Shown: positions 1 through 11,400 of the stretch, in pieces | Position numbering within the stretch: position 1 is the first letter of the stretch | How the letters are laid out: every line of letters begins with the position of its first letter | Assembly (NCBI GenBank): GCA_037176725.1 | Contig: JAZBRS010000060.1 | Location: forward strand, 54,650,001 to 54,714,000 | DNA: 64,000 bases | DNA from: Posidonia oceanica | Lineage: Eukaryota > Streptophyta > Magnoliopsida > Alismatales > Posidoniaceae | Direction: 5' to 3' | Made by a program: the position numbers and the translations under genes | Notes under the pieces: generated by a model | Databases searched by the model: none | Seen by the model: only the letters and a program-made list of their open reading frames with translations | Told to the model about the DNA's origin: nothing

Positions 1-779
1 CCACGTGGAGCTCTCGCGTTTTTGACAGGGACCTTTGCTGACACGGACAGAACCTCATCATCCTTGCATTTGCTTTCCGTTATGCATGTTTACATTCCAG
101 CATTGCATTGTCACTTCTATGGTTTCATTTAGCATTTATGCATGTTTATTTGAGCATTATCCTCTTACTTTAGCATTCCTTTATGCATGTTTTCCGCCTA
201 CATTGCATATGGGGCGATGACGATTACTGTTTGGAGTTCTTACGAACCGGGGCCTGTCTCATTCAGAACTCGGGCAGCGTACCTGAGCACGTAGATTGCA
301 TGTTTTGTTTCCCTTCATGCATCATGGCATCTTAAGCATACTTTGAAGCATACTAAAGCATTCATGGCATAGTATAGCATTCATTCGGCACATGCGAGCG
401 AGGTTAGCCTAGAAAGACCGCTCCTTGGGCGTGTCAGGGGTGCCTAATACCTTCCCTACGCGTAACAAGAGTCCTTACCCATCTCTTGGCCCGCTAGGAC
501 CAATGTGTCTGCATCCATTGGCATGAGTCACACATTTAGCATCATATTACATGCACGTCATTGTTTTCCTTCGATTTTCCTCGTCTTCCGACATTAGACT
601 AAGTTGCGACTTCCCTTTGCTTTATCATTATTCTTTTCTTTGATTTCGTCATTTAATGGTGTTTTTCCTCGAGTCGAACTCTCCTCGGATCCACCATTAA
701 CCGTGGCCTTCTTTCACTTCGACCAGGCACCTGCGAGCTTTGGCAGCGGCCCCCGCGTCGGACACAAGAGACGGTTACA
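1..779 (+). mobile_element. 3' part of an LTR of a diverged related element (E)
   Basis: This stretch has no credible gene. It matches, with much divergence, the last ~800 bp of the other LTRs in the window. It has the 'gcgagcg...tagaaagaccg' block, the GTGTC(g/a)GGGGTGCCTAA motif near 430-450, and an end in 'GGTTACA' just before a primer-binding-site-like sequence. The left end of this LTR lies outside the window. It belongs to a related but distinct subfamily: alignment to 6420-6987 is clear only in blocks. Element AC appears to have inserted just downstream, at 983/984. Confidence 0.7.
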
Positions 780-983
780 GTAAAGTGGTGACTCCATCGG
801 GGAAATTAGACTTGACTTCATTCTTTTTTCTTTTCTTTTTATCGTCACTTATCATTTTATTGGTGTTTTTTTTATTGAGTCGATCTCTCCTCAGATACAC
901 CATTAACTATGGCCTTACTTCATGCACTTTACTGTGACCGTCTCTCTTTCGAGTACGACATGGGGGCCACTGCCAAAGCTCAC
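780..983 (+). mobile_element. Start of internal leader of element E, with PBS-like site at 786-803
   Basis: A primer-binding-site-like sequence TGGTGACTCCATCGGGGA lies at 786-803, six bases after the apparent LTR end. That is a wider gap than the single base seen in the other elements. About 810-930 repeats, imperfectly, the sequence at about 605-715 (both contain 'gagtcga...ctctcctc.gat.caccattaac..tggcc'), so the LTR end and leader carry a duplication. The leader is cut at 983 by the LTR of element AC. The five bases before the junction are CTCAC. Their expected second copy would lie beyond the window. Confidence 0.6.
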
Positions 984-3900
984 TGTTGACATCCCATTTT
1001 GACAAGCTGAATCAATTGGAATCCTCTGGTGGCTTCTGGATCCAAATCTAGGTCCAAACCTACACATTCCTTTTCATCCTTCTCTTCAAAACAAGCCCAA
1101 ACTTAACCTAGAATCACACCTCTTTCTCAAGCCCAAAAACTACCCAAAAACCATAGGAAAATTCACCATCCTCAACTTAACAAACCTACGAAAAACCCTT
1201 AGAAATTTCAAACCAAAATCACTCCCAAAAACCCTAGAAAACCTAGGTAAAACTACCCTTTTTTCTACACCTCAAAACCCTTGCAAAACCTTCCAAAATC
1301 CAAACCCAAACCCTAGGTCCAACACTAGAGACCCTAGGCTGTACACTCCCTAAATTTCACCTCTTTTCTAAACCTCTAATCCCTTCATTTCTTCAAATTA
1401 TCCTTTTCTCTCTCCTGGATTATTCTTTTCTCTCTCCTCTCTCTCTCCTGATTATTCTCCTTCTTTTCACTCCCTTCTCTCTCTTATTCTTGCCTAGCTG
1501 TGGGCCTACCCGGTGCATCTATCTCTTCTGCATTTTATTTATATTTTTATTTTATTTTTAGCTTATTTCTTGATTTTCTAATATTTACTTTCCTTCCACT
1601 CCCCTTTTCTTCTTTACTCCCTTATTTCTCCCTTTTCTTCTTTCTCTTTCTTTTCTTTCCCTTTCTTCCACTAAACCCTCAAAAAACCATTAAAACCCTT
1701 TATAACTCAAAAAGCAAAAGAAAAACTAATCAAAATCCTAAAAAGAAATAATTAAAAAACTTAAACAAACAATTAAAAAACAAAAACCTAACTAAGTCTA
1801 ACTAAAACCAAAAATTAAGAATGCAAGCTAAAAAATATAAAACTAATAAGAAAAATGCTATAAAATCAAGCAAAAACCAAAATATGACCAAAACAAACCA
1901 AAAACAAAAACCCTACTAAAAATAATCAAAAAACAAATCCTAAAAAGAAAGAAAACAATTAAAAAACACTAAGACAAATAATTAAGGGAAAACCTAACCT
2001 AACAAATCCAAAAAGAACAATTTAAAAACTTATTTGAAAAAGAAAAAAGAAACAATCAAAAATTTAAAAACACTTAACAAAAAAAACTACAAAGAACAAA
2101 TATTAAAAGAACTAAACAAACAAAATTAGAAACAAATCAAAGAAGACTTAAGAAAAAAAGACTAAAATCTAAAAACCAAAACTCATCCCAACTAATTAAA
2201 AATAACCCATTAAAAATCCCAACTTAACAAGAAAAACTTAATAAGAAAAACCTAACTAAAAACAATTAAAAATTTTTAACAAATATTTAAAACAAAATCA
2301 AGAAACAAATTAAAAGAAAACTTAAAATCCTAATCAAACATTAAAACTCTTCCTAATCCTAATTAACCAATTAAAAACAACCATTAAAAACCTAATCTAA
2401 AATCCTAACTTAAACACAACTACTCTAAAACTTTTTCAAAACTTTTCTATTCTTATTTTTATTTTTTAATTTTGTTCTTCTTTCTCTTCTTCCTTTCTTT
2501 TACTTCCTTCCTTCCTTTCTTTTTCTTTTTCTTGCTTTTGGTCCGGCCCAGCTGCTAGCCTTCTCCCCCCTTCTCTCTTTTTTTTTTCTTTTTTCTCTTT
2601 TCCTTTGCGCAGCCCGGCCCAGGCCTTTCCTCCTCCTTCTTCCCTCCTTCTTCTTCTTCTTCTTCCTCAGTTCTCCCTTCCCGCCAGCTCTCCCTCTTGC
2701 CGTTCAAATTCAATTTCCTCCTTCCCTCTCTGTCACATCGGCACCAGCTCAACCTCCTCCTCTCTCTTCTCTCTGGGGATCTCCCGGGGGGCATTAATTG
2801 CCAGTCCCTTTGCCGACCGTTCCTCTCTAATCAGCTGCAGCCCGCGCTAGTGGATTCAAATCCCAGCTTGCGCTCGTCTCCTTCCAGCCTTGTTAAAACC
2901 TCACCTCTTCTCCTCCTCACCTCTTCTCCTCCTTCACTGCCTTTTTTCGTCATCCTGAGAGAGAGAGCAATCCAGAGCCCTAAGAGCCTCCAATCTCCCT
3001 CTCTTCCTCTGCAAAATCAGAACCTTTCCTCCTCCTTCATCCCATTGAAACCAGCACCCGTTCCAGCCCTCAAAACCACTCCCAATCCCTCCCCCAATCT
3101 CACCCAGAATCCCAGCATCATAACCCCTTCATTCCACAGCCAATCCACCCCAGAAATCACCCCAACACTTCCCTTTTTCACCACAGCAACCCATCATCAC
3201 TCCCCCTGAAATTCCAACCACACTGCCCACCGAAATCAACCCAAACTCCAGCATCGTACTCCCCAGAACACCACCTTCTTAGACCACCTGAGCCTCAGCC
3301 TTCATCCTCCTCACAGACAAAACCCACCACTTCAAACACCTATGACCTATTCTGTCCAGAAATCCCTCCACTTTCAATCTTCTTCTCCAGCCCTCCACCG
3401 GCCCATCCAAGCATCCCTACACCTTCGCTGAGCAACTAGGAGTCCATCGGCGACCTCCAATTGATCCAGAGGGTAGTGAACACCTCCCCCCACCTCCGGC
3501 GACCTACAGAGCACCCACAAAAGCCGAATCCTCCTCCGGGCCGCAAAACTCTGCTCCGAGCATTCAGGAAGCTCCGGAGGACTTCATTGAGAAGATCCAA
3601 GCCTTCCCAAGCCGTCGACGTCCCCTCCTTCAGCCGAACGAACTTCGCTGGCGTCCACTGGAACCACCTGCGTCGAAGGAACTTCTCAGCCACGGAAACA
3701 AGTAATTTCCTTTCCCCTTAGCCTAATCTTCTTTCCCTCTTGCTTTTCCAGCCTTTAGAATAGGGTTTCCCCCTTCTGCCGCCGAGTCAACGCCACCGCT
3801 CCATCGTCTTCTCCGGCGAGCTCCGGCTCTGATCCGCCGCACCAGCCAGTAGAACTCTGCTCCGAGCATCGCCCGACCTCCGCACGAGCTCCAGGAGCAT

Positions 3901-4179
3901 GCCGGTGCTTTCAGAATGCTCCCTCGTCGCTCCAGCTCTCCGGTCGACCTCCGGGAGGTCTGCAGACCTCTGTCCAGCTCTCCAGCCATCTTCGGGCAGC
4001 GTCATGGCTCGCCGAGCATTGCCCGATCTCCGCACAGCTCCGATGAACATAGCCCGCCGCACAGCGCCGCTCCAGCTGCCCTCCTCCTCCGTTCATGGTC
4101 ACTGGTAGCAACTGCTACAGTGACCATGGCTGCTGTGAATTCACTGTGCATTTATTTTTATCTACTATGCTAATTTTGC

Positions 4180-5300
4180 CATGTATTGCATTTCTGCCTC
4201 CTGTTTTTATTTTATTGCTTTCCAGTCCTACCATCGTTTAAGATTCATTTAAGTTTGATTTTAAATCATATGAAATTGCATAAAAAACCTAAAAAACTGA
4301 TTAATTGCTAGTTAGTCCTCCTGCCATGTTTTCCTTTAGCTTTTAATTAGTTCAACCCTAGCATGTTTTTTTATTTTCATTTCAGTCCTCTGCCGTTATA
4401 GTTTATTTATTCTTCTTTACATTCAGCCCCGTTATTTATTTTATTTACATTCCAGTCCATTTACAATTCATTTAAGTTTCTGCACATTTATTTTCTGGTC
4501 CTGCTATTTATTTTATTTACTTATTAGTTATGCAGTAGTTCAAACTTAGATTTTCTTCTTTATTTTTTTAGTCTTGTAGTTTTTTATTTTTGCATGTTAG
4601 TCCTTTAGTTGATAATCTCATTTAATGCTCTGATTTTACCTTAGTAAATTGCATTTTAATCCTGCCTTTTATTTTATTTACGTTTTAGTCCTCTAATCTG
4701 TTGATTTAAGCATTTATTTTCTTGCTTTTCTTACTGCATTGCATTTCTCCTCCATGTTTTCTGATTTTTGCACATAGGTCCTCCATTTGCATGCACAGCA
4801 TCTATTTTTCAACATTTTACCTTATAAAATTGCATTTTAGACCCTGCATGTTTTAAAATTACACATATGTCCTCTACATGATTATAGAACTCATTTAAAT
4901 GCATACTTTTGCTTATAAAATTGCATTTTAGCCCCTACATATTTAAAAATTGCACATAAGTCCACTGATTAATTCACAGACCATTCAAAATCATAGTTTT
5001 ACCTTATAAAATTGTATTTCAACCCCTGCATGTTTTCAAATTGCACATTAGTCCTCCACATGATTTCAAAACTTATCTAAATACATGTTTACCTTATTAA
5101 ATTGCATTTTAAACCTTGTATTTTGTAAAATTGCACTCAGACCCCCAAGTTTTCAAAAACCTTGCACATAAGCCCCTAACTTTTCAAAATTCTTGCATTT
5201 AGGTCCTTAACTTTTTCAAAAATTGCATATAGGTCCCTAAGTTTTCTGAAAAGTTATTCTTAGGTCCTTTCCTGCATTTCTGCATGCATTGCACCCATGC
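4180..5300 (+). repeat. Degenerate GCATTTTAG/GCACATAGGTCC repeat in the AC 5' LTR
   Basis: The phrases 'aaattgcattttag.cc' and 'attgcacataagtcc' alternate many times with irregular spacing. The same composition appears in the LTR of D (about 48140-49100) and, reversed, in the 5' LTR of B (about 32600-33450). No ORF of note occurs here. It is a structural repeat of the LTR family, function unknown. Confidence 0.6.
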
Positions 5301-6029
5301 ATCTTTGCATTTGGCATTTTTGCACACACTTAAGCGCACTTAGCTCCCATTTACCTGGGAGGACCTGTTTTGCACACCCCTACGACCTCCTTTACACTTA
5401 GATCCATTCTTCTCCCCTGTTCTTGGCCCTTCTGCCTTGAAGTCTGCATATCTTCTGATCTGGCCGCCGAATCTTCTCAACCAAGCTACCTGGACGACCC
5501 CGGCGGAGCGCTCTTCCACATGGACCAAACATTTCTTAGATCAGGCTTCAGATTTCCAAGGTAAGTCCTTCTAAACCCCTGCACAACATACATTTGTACA
5601 TCATTTGCATTGCATGCATTGTTTTTGCTTCCCGCTTTCTCGAGCATGTAGATTAGGACCTTCTCTCCTTGTCTATCAACTCTGTCTCCCCTTTTCGCGT
5701 ACTCTTGGTATCTTTGGGTTGTGTTTTCCCTGGATTCACTACTAATTGCGACTTTCTTCCCCTTGTCCACGATTCGATCACATCGTGAGCTTTTGGCAGC
5801 ATGCGAGACATATCGTGGGACACTTTGGTGGGAAACAGTCACAAGACAGTGATGATCCCTCCACTTGCTTCCTTTCCCCTTTGTAGGTCTTCACACCTAC
5901 ATTGCGTGGCCTTTAAGCAGCACTTGTTCTTACACTTGCATCGTTTGCCTCCCCTTTGCTTCTCTTGCTCTTCCTCTTTACATCTGCATCTGCATGGCTT
6001 TATCGATGTTTTATTTCGCTCGCTTTGGC

Positions 6030-6350
6030 ACCGTTTTGCGTGCCCGCTTCACTTTTGGCACCATTTTGCGTGCCTGCTTTGCTTTCTTGCACTGTTTCGC
6101 ATGCCGCTTCTGCTTCTCGCACCGTTTTGCATGCGTGTTTTATTTTTCGTACCGTTTTGCATGCTGGCTTTGTTTCTCACACCGTTTTGCATGCCGATCT
6201 TGTTTTCTCGCAATGTTTTGCGTGTTGGCTTTGACTTCTGCACCGTTTCGCGTGCTGCTTTGTTTTTCACATCATTTTGCGTGCCGATCATGTTTTCTTG
6301 CACCATTTCGCGTGCCGCTCTCGTTTCTCGCAATGTTTTGCATGTTTTAT
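6030..6350 (+). repeat. ~30-bp minisatellite in the AC 5' LTR
   Basis: About ten copies of a unit built on 'caccgttttgcgtgcc' followed by a T/C-rich spacer, with a period near 30 bp. All three frames stay open through it and give Cys/Phe/Ala-rich translations. These are a by-product of the repeat, not a gene. Equivalent arrays lie at about 13700-13990, 31520-31850 (both reversed) and 49830-50075. Confidence 0.75.
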
Positions 6351-6631
6351 GCTGTTTTCTCTTGCATGTCGCCCTCATTGCTTGGTTTTACCACCGTTTT
6401 GCTTTTCCGCTTGCATTGGCATATAGGGCAGTGATGCTTACTGCCTAGAGTTCTCACGAGCCAGGTTTCGTCCGGTTTGGAACACAGACAGCGTTGCTGA
6501 GCACTTAGACTGCATGTTTACTTCCCTGCATTGTATTCCACCACGTAGAGCACACCTTTGAGCATTCATATAGGCATTCATTGGCACTTAGGCATTCAAA
6601 CCTGCATTTCCCTGCGTATGCGAGCGTAAGT

Positions 6632-6700
6632 CTAGAAAGACCGATTCTCGAGCGTGTCGGGGGTGCCTAACACCTTCCCTGCAGGTAACAGGAGTCCTTG
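6632..6700 (+). promoter_or_regulatory. Highly conserved LTR block containing GGTGCCTAACACC
   Basis: The block runs from TAGAAAGACCG through GCGTGTCGGGGGTGCCTAA to GTAACAGGAGTCC. It is recognisable in all five LTR copies, including the diverged E copy (about 409-480), B (about 13367-13436 and 31178-31250, reversed) and D (about 50350-50418). GGTG/CACC around CCTAA can form a small hairpin. Its strong conservation amid variable LTR sequence suggests a role in the R/U5 region, for example RNA 3'-end formation or reverse transcription. That role is inference. Confidence 0.5.
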
Positions 6701-6988
6701 CCCAGTCTTTTGGCCTGCGATGACCATATTGCCCTTATCCTAGGCATGAGTCATATCATTTGCATTTGTTTTCCTTTGCATTGCGTCCTTTGCTTGGTTT
6801 TGTGTGTTAACTCACGCATTACCCCGATTTTCCTTGTCTCCTGATAATAGACACAGTGGCGACTCTGAATTGTCTTATCTTCTTCTTTTCTTATCTTTTC
6901 TCCTCTGTTTTAAATGTTTTCGAGTTGAGCCTTCCTCCTCGGACATAGTCGTTAATAGTGAACCTAATTTTGATTGGGATTACTACAG

Positions 6989-7006
6989 TGGCGACTCTGC
7001 TAGGGA
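6989..7006 (+). promoter_or_regulatory. Primer-binding site of element AC
   Basis: TGGCGACTCTGCTAGGGA starts one base after the LTR end. The reverse complement ends in GTCGCCA, as expected for a tRNA 3' end with CCA. The acceptor arm starting GACTC fits a tRNA-Arg, the primer type reported for Ogre-like elements; I infer this from the sequence and could not search tRNAs. Similar sequences occur at 6857, 7134 and 7266. Confidence 0.7.
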
Positions 7007-8458
7007 TGCTAGACTCCGACTTTCGCCTTGGCTTTCGCTCGCTTGGGATTTGCTTTCTTTGTTTGCCTTTGTGCCCTTTGCCTTGCTTTTGCTTGCTCGC
7101 CTACCTATCTGCTTTGCCCAGCGAAGTCAACAATGGCGACTCCATTGGGGATAGCAGACTTCGGCTTTCGTTTTGGCTTTTTCGCCGCTTGGGATTTGCT
7201 TTCCTTGTCTGCCTTTGTGCCTCTTTTGCTTGCTCTTCTGTGCTGAATCCTAGCAAGTCGCCTTATGGCTACTCTGCTTAGGTTTTGCACCTGCCTCGGC
7301 TGCTTTACCTTGGTTTTTGCTTTGCCTTGCTCTGCTTTGTTTCTAATTGCTTGTTTACTTACTTATTTCCTTACTTCTGCTCTTATTTGCTTTACAGCTT
7401 ACCTGTCTTTACCTTCTTTATCTTGCTTGCTTATTATTGCTTTATTTCCTACACAATGCATGTCTACATACTTGTTTGGCAACAATACCTGTTTTTGAAT
7501 GATGAATGTTTCTTTTACACACTTGCTATGTCACTACACACGCACATGCCCTGTATATATGCCTTTTGACATGATGAATGCTTTCTCTTCACTATCATGC
7601 TCACAAACACCCGCACATGCCATGCACTTGCCTTTTGCTGTGTTGTATGCTATTTGCCTGCCATAATTGATTGATTTTCTTCCCTTTTGCACATGCCATG
7701 CCTAGGACAGTAGAGACTGTTTGCTCTCCCTGTGGTTAACTAAAAATGGCAAGTAAAAAGAACTTCTAGGAGCAACTAGAGACTTCAAACAATCCTGCAC
7801 TCCCTTGGTTTAATAAAATGCACAAGATAAAAAACTTTAAGCATTTGCATAAGCATCATATAGGGCATGCATTCTTCTCATCTGAGTCCACCTACTAGTC
7901 TACGAAGGACGGTTCCGACCTCTTGTTCCACCGCTTCTGGCGTGGGCCAAGTCAGTCGGTCTGTCCCCTTTTGTTCAGGGGTCGTGTCGGTGCTACTAGA
8001 GTATACTGCCCACGCTTTAGCGGGGTCAGGGCCACCAACGCACCACCCTGTTATTTCCTCAGCTCTGGCTAGGAGTTCGATAGGGAGCCTACTTTTTCTG
8101 ACCTGAGTCGGTGACCCGTACACCTAGGGATACCTGAAGTAGATCACCTACTAGGATACACTAGATAGGTGAGGGGGCATACTAGAAAGCATACATATCA
8201 TTCATGCCATCTAACTTAACTCATTTGCATCTGTCTTTTAGTTTCTAATCCTTGATTGTCTCTGCTTGTGTCAGCAGTGATCGGTAAGCGAGTTCCCTTT
8301 GCTAGGAATTGAGTACCGTCCCTTTCTGACACCCCTGTTGCGCCCTTGTTCGCGACCATTCCCTTTTTGAGCTATCCGCCTTTGCGACGATAGCTCCTAT
8401 TAGGAATTTCCCTTTGCATACCCGTCGCAGCCCTATTCTCACGCGCTCTACGTCAGCG
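7007..8458 (+). mobile_element. Leader (5' untranslated internal region) of element AC
   Basis: No credible coding gene lies here. It contains two further PBS-like copies (7134-7151 and a degenerate one at 7266), an AT-rich part (7280-7860), a conserved GC-rich island (about 7870-8130, open on both strands), a possible branch point and 3' splice site (TTCTAAT...TTGTGTCAG, AG at 8273-8274), and a 28-nt hairpin at 8369-8396. The order is the same in B (29375-30862, reversed) and D (50741-52058). Confidence 0.75.
8369..8396 (+). promoter_or_regulatory. Conserved leader hairpin upstream of gag (AC copy)
   Basis: GAGCTATC pairs perfectly with GATAGCTC. Inside the stem, CGC faces GCG around a short loop. 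The last base lies 63 nt before the gag ATG at 8459. The same arms and the same distance occur in B and D. Only the loop varies (CTTT here, ACTT in D). It is a candidate RNA signal for packaging, dimerisation or translation. Confidence 0.6.
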
Positions 8459-11400
8459 ATGGCCCAGTATGTTAGTGAGCCTCTCTTACTCCTGTCACGG
8501 AGGGTGTTTCTGCTTCGGCCCCTCTAGTTGCTCCTTCTGTCCCCTTTGTTCCTTCTCCGACACCAGGGTTTCCTCTCTAACGCCTCTGGTATCTCAGTAT
8601 GTCCCGAGACACTGGCAAGCTACTCTTCCTCTGGATTCGATCGCTGAGTCTATCTTGATGACTGTTACTCGTGTTTCGGAGACGCCATTGCCCCCTCCTT
8701 CCCAGGGATACGTCGCCCTTGACATCCCTCCTACCGCTGTTGTGGCTTTTACTGTAGCACCTGTTCCTCCCAGACAGTCTATGTCTGTGCCATTTGCTTC
8801 TCAATCTTCGCCGGTATTGCACTTCAGCGTTCCCGCTGACGGAATGCCTGAGGCTCAGTACCAGCACCTGATGGAGCTTGCCTAGAGACTGTAGGGCATG
8901 ACTCTATCAGTTCGTCCCTCCTTTACTCCTGTCGCTCCTGAGGTTCCTTTGAGGCCAGTTCCTGCATTTCATGCATTTACCTCTACACCTCCACCTCGAT
9001 CATTGTCTCAACTGCTCACGGTTCCGACGATGGGGGCCCGTTTATCGCCTCCTTCTGCACAACACTTAGCACAGCATGCTCCTCTTCCCCTAGTGGTCAG
9101 TCCTTTGGGCTGGCTGGAGCCCAGTACCCTACTGGCTCGCTGTCTGGCACCCCGCCTGTACAGCAACTGGTGCTCCAGCATCCTACCCCTCCCACAGCAC
9201 AGCATGTCATCCACCCTCCTCCCTTGCATCAGGCCCAGAACCCTACATACATCCCTACATACACAGTTCCCCAGCACAGATACGCTGGCCATCCCGTTGC
9301 TCCACCAGGCGACGCTATGGTAGATCCGGAGGAGCACTTAGGTGCGACCCATTTGGCGTATGTGCTCACTACCCCTGCCGATCCCTCTTTTATGGTATCA
9401 AATCCATACCCCATCAATAACCGGATGGACGCCTTGGAGAAGGCACTACGATTAGTGCTGGGTACTGAGCACCAGACCTACCAATTCCAGGACCTCTGTT
9501 GCTTTCCAAAGGCGGTACTCCCTCCGAAGTTCAAAATCCCGGACTTCGACAAATACAATGGTAGGGGCTGCCCCGTAGCACACTTGAAGGCGTATTGCGG
9601 TGATCTCGCTCAGCTTTAGGCTAACGAGAGGTTGCTGATCCGCCTATTCCAGAAGAGCTTGACCGGGCCAGCACTCAAGTGGTTCACATCGCTTGATATG
9701 TCAGCCATCAAGACTTGGAACGACCTCAGTCAGGCATTCCTGGAACAATACTCCTTCAACCTCGATCTAGTCCCAAAGCGGGCAGACTTGATCACAATCA
9801 AGCAGAATCCCAGCGAGCCGTTCGGGGAGTACGTCGGCCGCTAGCGCGCCCTTGCTTCACAGGTTCGAGATAGACCCTCTGATGAGGAGTCTATTGAGAT
9901 CGTTATCAAAGGGGCGTAGCCATCTCTCGGGGCTCTGCTTAGCATTCAACCAGTCACTACTTTTGCAGCACTTATCCAAGCTAGAGCGTACGTGGAAGGT
10001 TCTTTGCGGAGTGGCAACTTCCCGACTCTCTTTGCGTTCGCTAAGTAGGCCGCGATCAGTAGTAACAGTGCCAACAGCAGCACCTCCAACAACAACAGCG
10101 GTAGCAGCAACAACCGTCCCAAGAAGAAAGACACTCCGAAGACCGCTGTTGCATTCGTCGACTCTCCTGCTGTGCCTGTTCACTTGCTGTCCCTGCCTAC
10201 CCTAGCTTAGATGGTGTATGCTCCTGCACCTAGGAATCCACCCACACCACAGATCACTACCACCGCTAGACCGGTCTACCCTGCTGCACCGGTTCAGCAA
10301 GGCTCATACCAGAGGCAAAGAAGGCCACCCATTGAGAAGCAGAAGTTTGCCCCACTGGTGGAACCGCTCATGACCATCTTGCCAAAGGTTGCATCGCTCC
10401 TGAAGTTCCCGGAGGTTCGCCCGCCCCTAAATCCTTTGCCGCATTGGTTTAAGGCGAACCTCTTTTGCAATTTCCATCGAAGTGTCGGGCATTCGATGGA
10501 TAATTGCTACTCCCTGCGGAACGCAATTCAGGACTTAATCGAATCGGACACGATTGTGATTGACACGCACGAGGCATCCACTCAAGCACACACTCATGCA
10601 TTTGCTCATTCTGCTGTTCCCCCTCATTCTGGCATTGTTCGCCAACCTCTACCGGAGCTCTCTTATCCGAGAGGGGCGGGAACCTCAGGCATTCACTCTG
10701 TTTTTCCTTCTGGCTCTACTACATCTGTAATAGACCCCTTTGATCTTATTTCTGATATCTCTAAGCCTTTCCCTGTTAATCTCTATCTTGCGACTATTGC
10801 CGACTCCGAGCCGGGAGTTCACATGATCCGACCGCGTGCCAAGCCGGAGTGCCCTTCGCGTCCTCTACCGTGCTTCCTCAGGCTCAATCCCCTGTACACC
10901 TCCTAGCTTGGGCCCAGCCTAGATCCCCTGTCCACCTCTTAGGGCAGCCTCAACTAGAATCCCCTGTACATCTTCTAGGCAGACCTCAACCAGCCCCTGC
11001 CTTCCCACCCCAATAACCTTACCATTTAGATAGACCTCAGTATCCAGTAGGTCCCCCTGTAACCCCTCCTATGCTCGCAGCATGTGCTCCTGTGGTTATT
11101 GATTTAACCTTGGACACCCATCGCGTCCCTTACAGCTACGCCACAGAAATGTGTGCAGAAGTAACGCGATCGAGGAGGGTCTACAGACCCCCAGCACCGA
11201 TAGTTAGGCCAAACTATCCTGAACCTGCTATGCCCCCACTCTCTAACCAACCCATAGCAGATCTGGCCTCTAACCTACCTGTAGCAAGCCAAATCCCTAC
11301 CCAACCTATAGCAACCCAATCTCCTGTGACTATCCCTTTAGAGCTTGCCAAAACTACCCCTCCTGCTGTCAAGAAAAACCAACCCAAAGCTGACATAACC

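Larger units (their letters stand above)
984..6987 (+). mobile_element. 5' LTR of element AC (6004 bp)
   Basis: It begins TGTTGACATCCC and ends GGGATTACTACA, so it has TG...CA ends. One base separates it from the primer-binding site. It aligns in order with the LTRs at 30882-36750 (reverse) and 44938-50721. Its blocks in order are: AAACCCTA-containing start (about 1100-1330), pyrimidine-rich tract (about 1380-1680), A-rich G-poor tract (about 1740-2440), pyrimidine- then GC-rich part (about 2450-4120), degenerate 'TTGCATTTTAGtCC' repeats (about 4180-5300), a candidate splice donor at 5561, a ~30-bp minisatellite (about 6030-6350) and a conserved terminal block. Short ORFs inside it are low-complexity and I do not call them genes. 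Confidence 0.9.

Noticed and set aside
1140..1330. AAACCCTA motifs resembling plant telomere repeats
   Set aside because: Scattered and interrupted, never in tandem. Also present in the other LTRs as part of the LTR sequence.
2555..3209. Ser/Pro-rich ORFs in the AC LTR
   Set aside because: Pyrimidine-rich composition in the LTR, frames not kept in B or D LTRs.
5801..6448. Overlapping Cys/Phe-rich ORFs of 92-215 codons
   Set aside because: All three frames are open because of the ~30-bp repeat in the LTR. The ORFs are not conserved as protein in the other LTRs.
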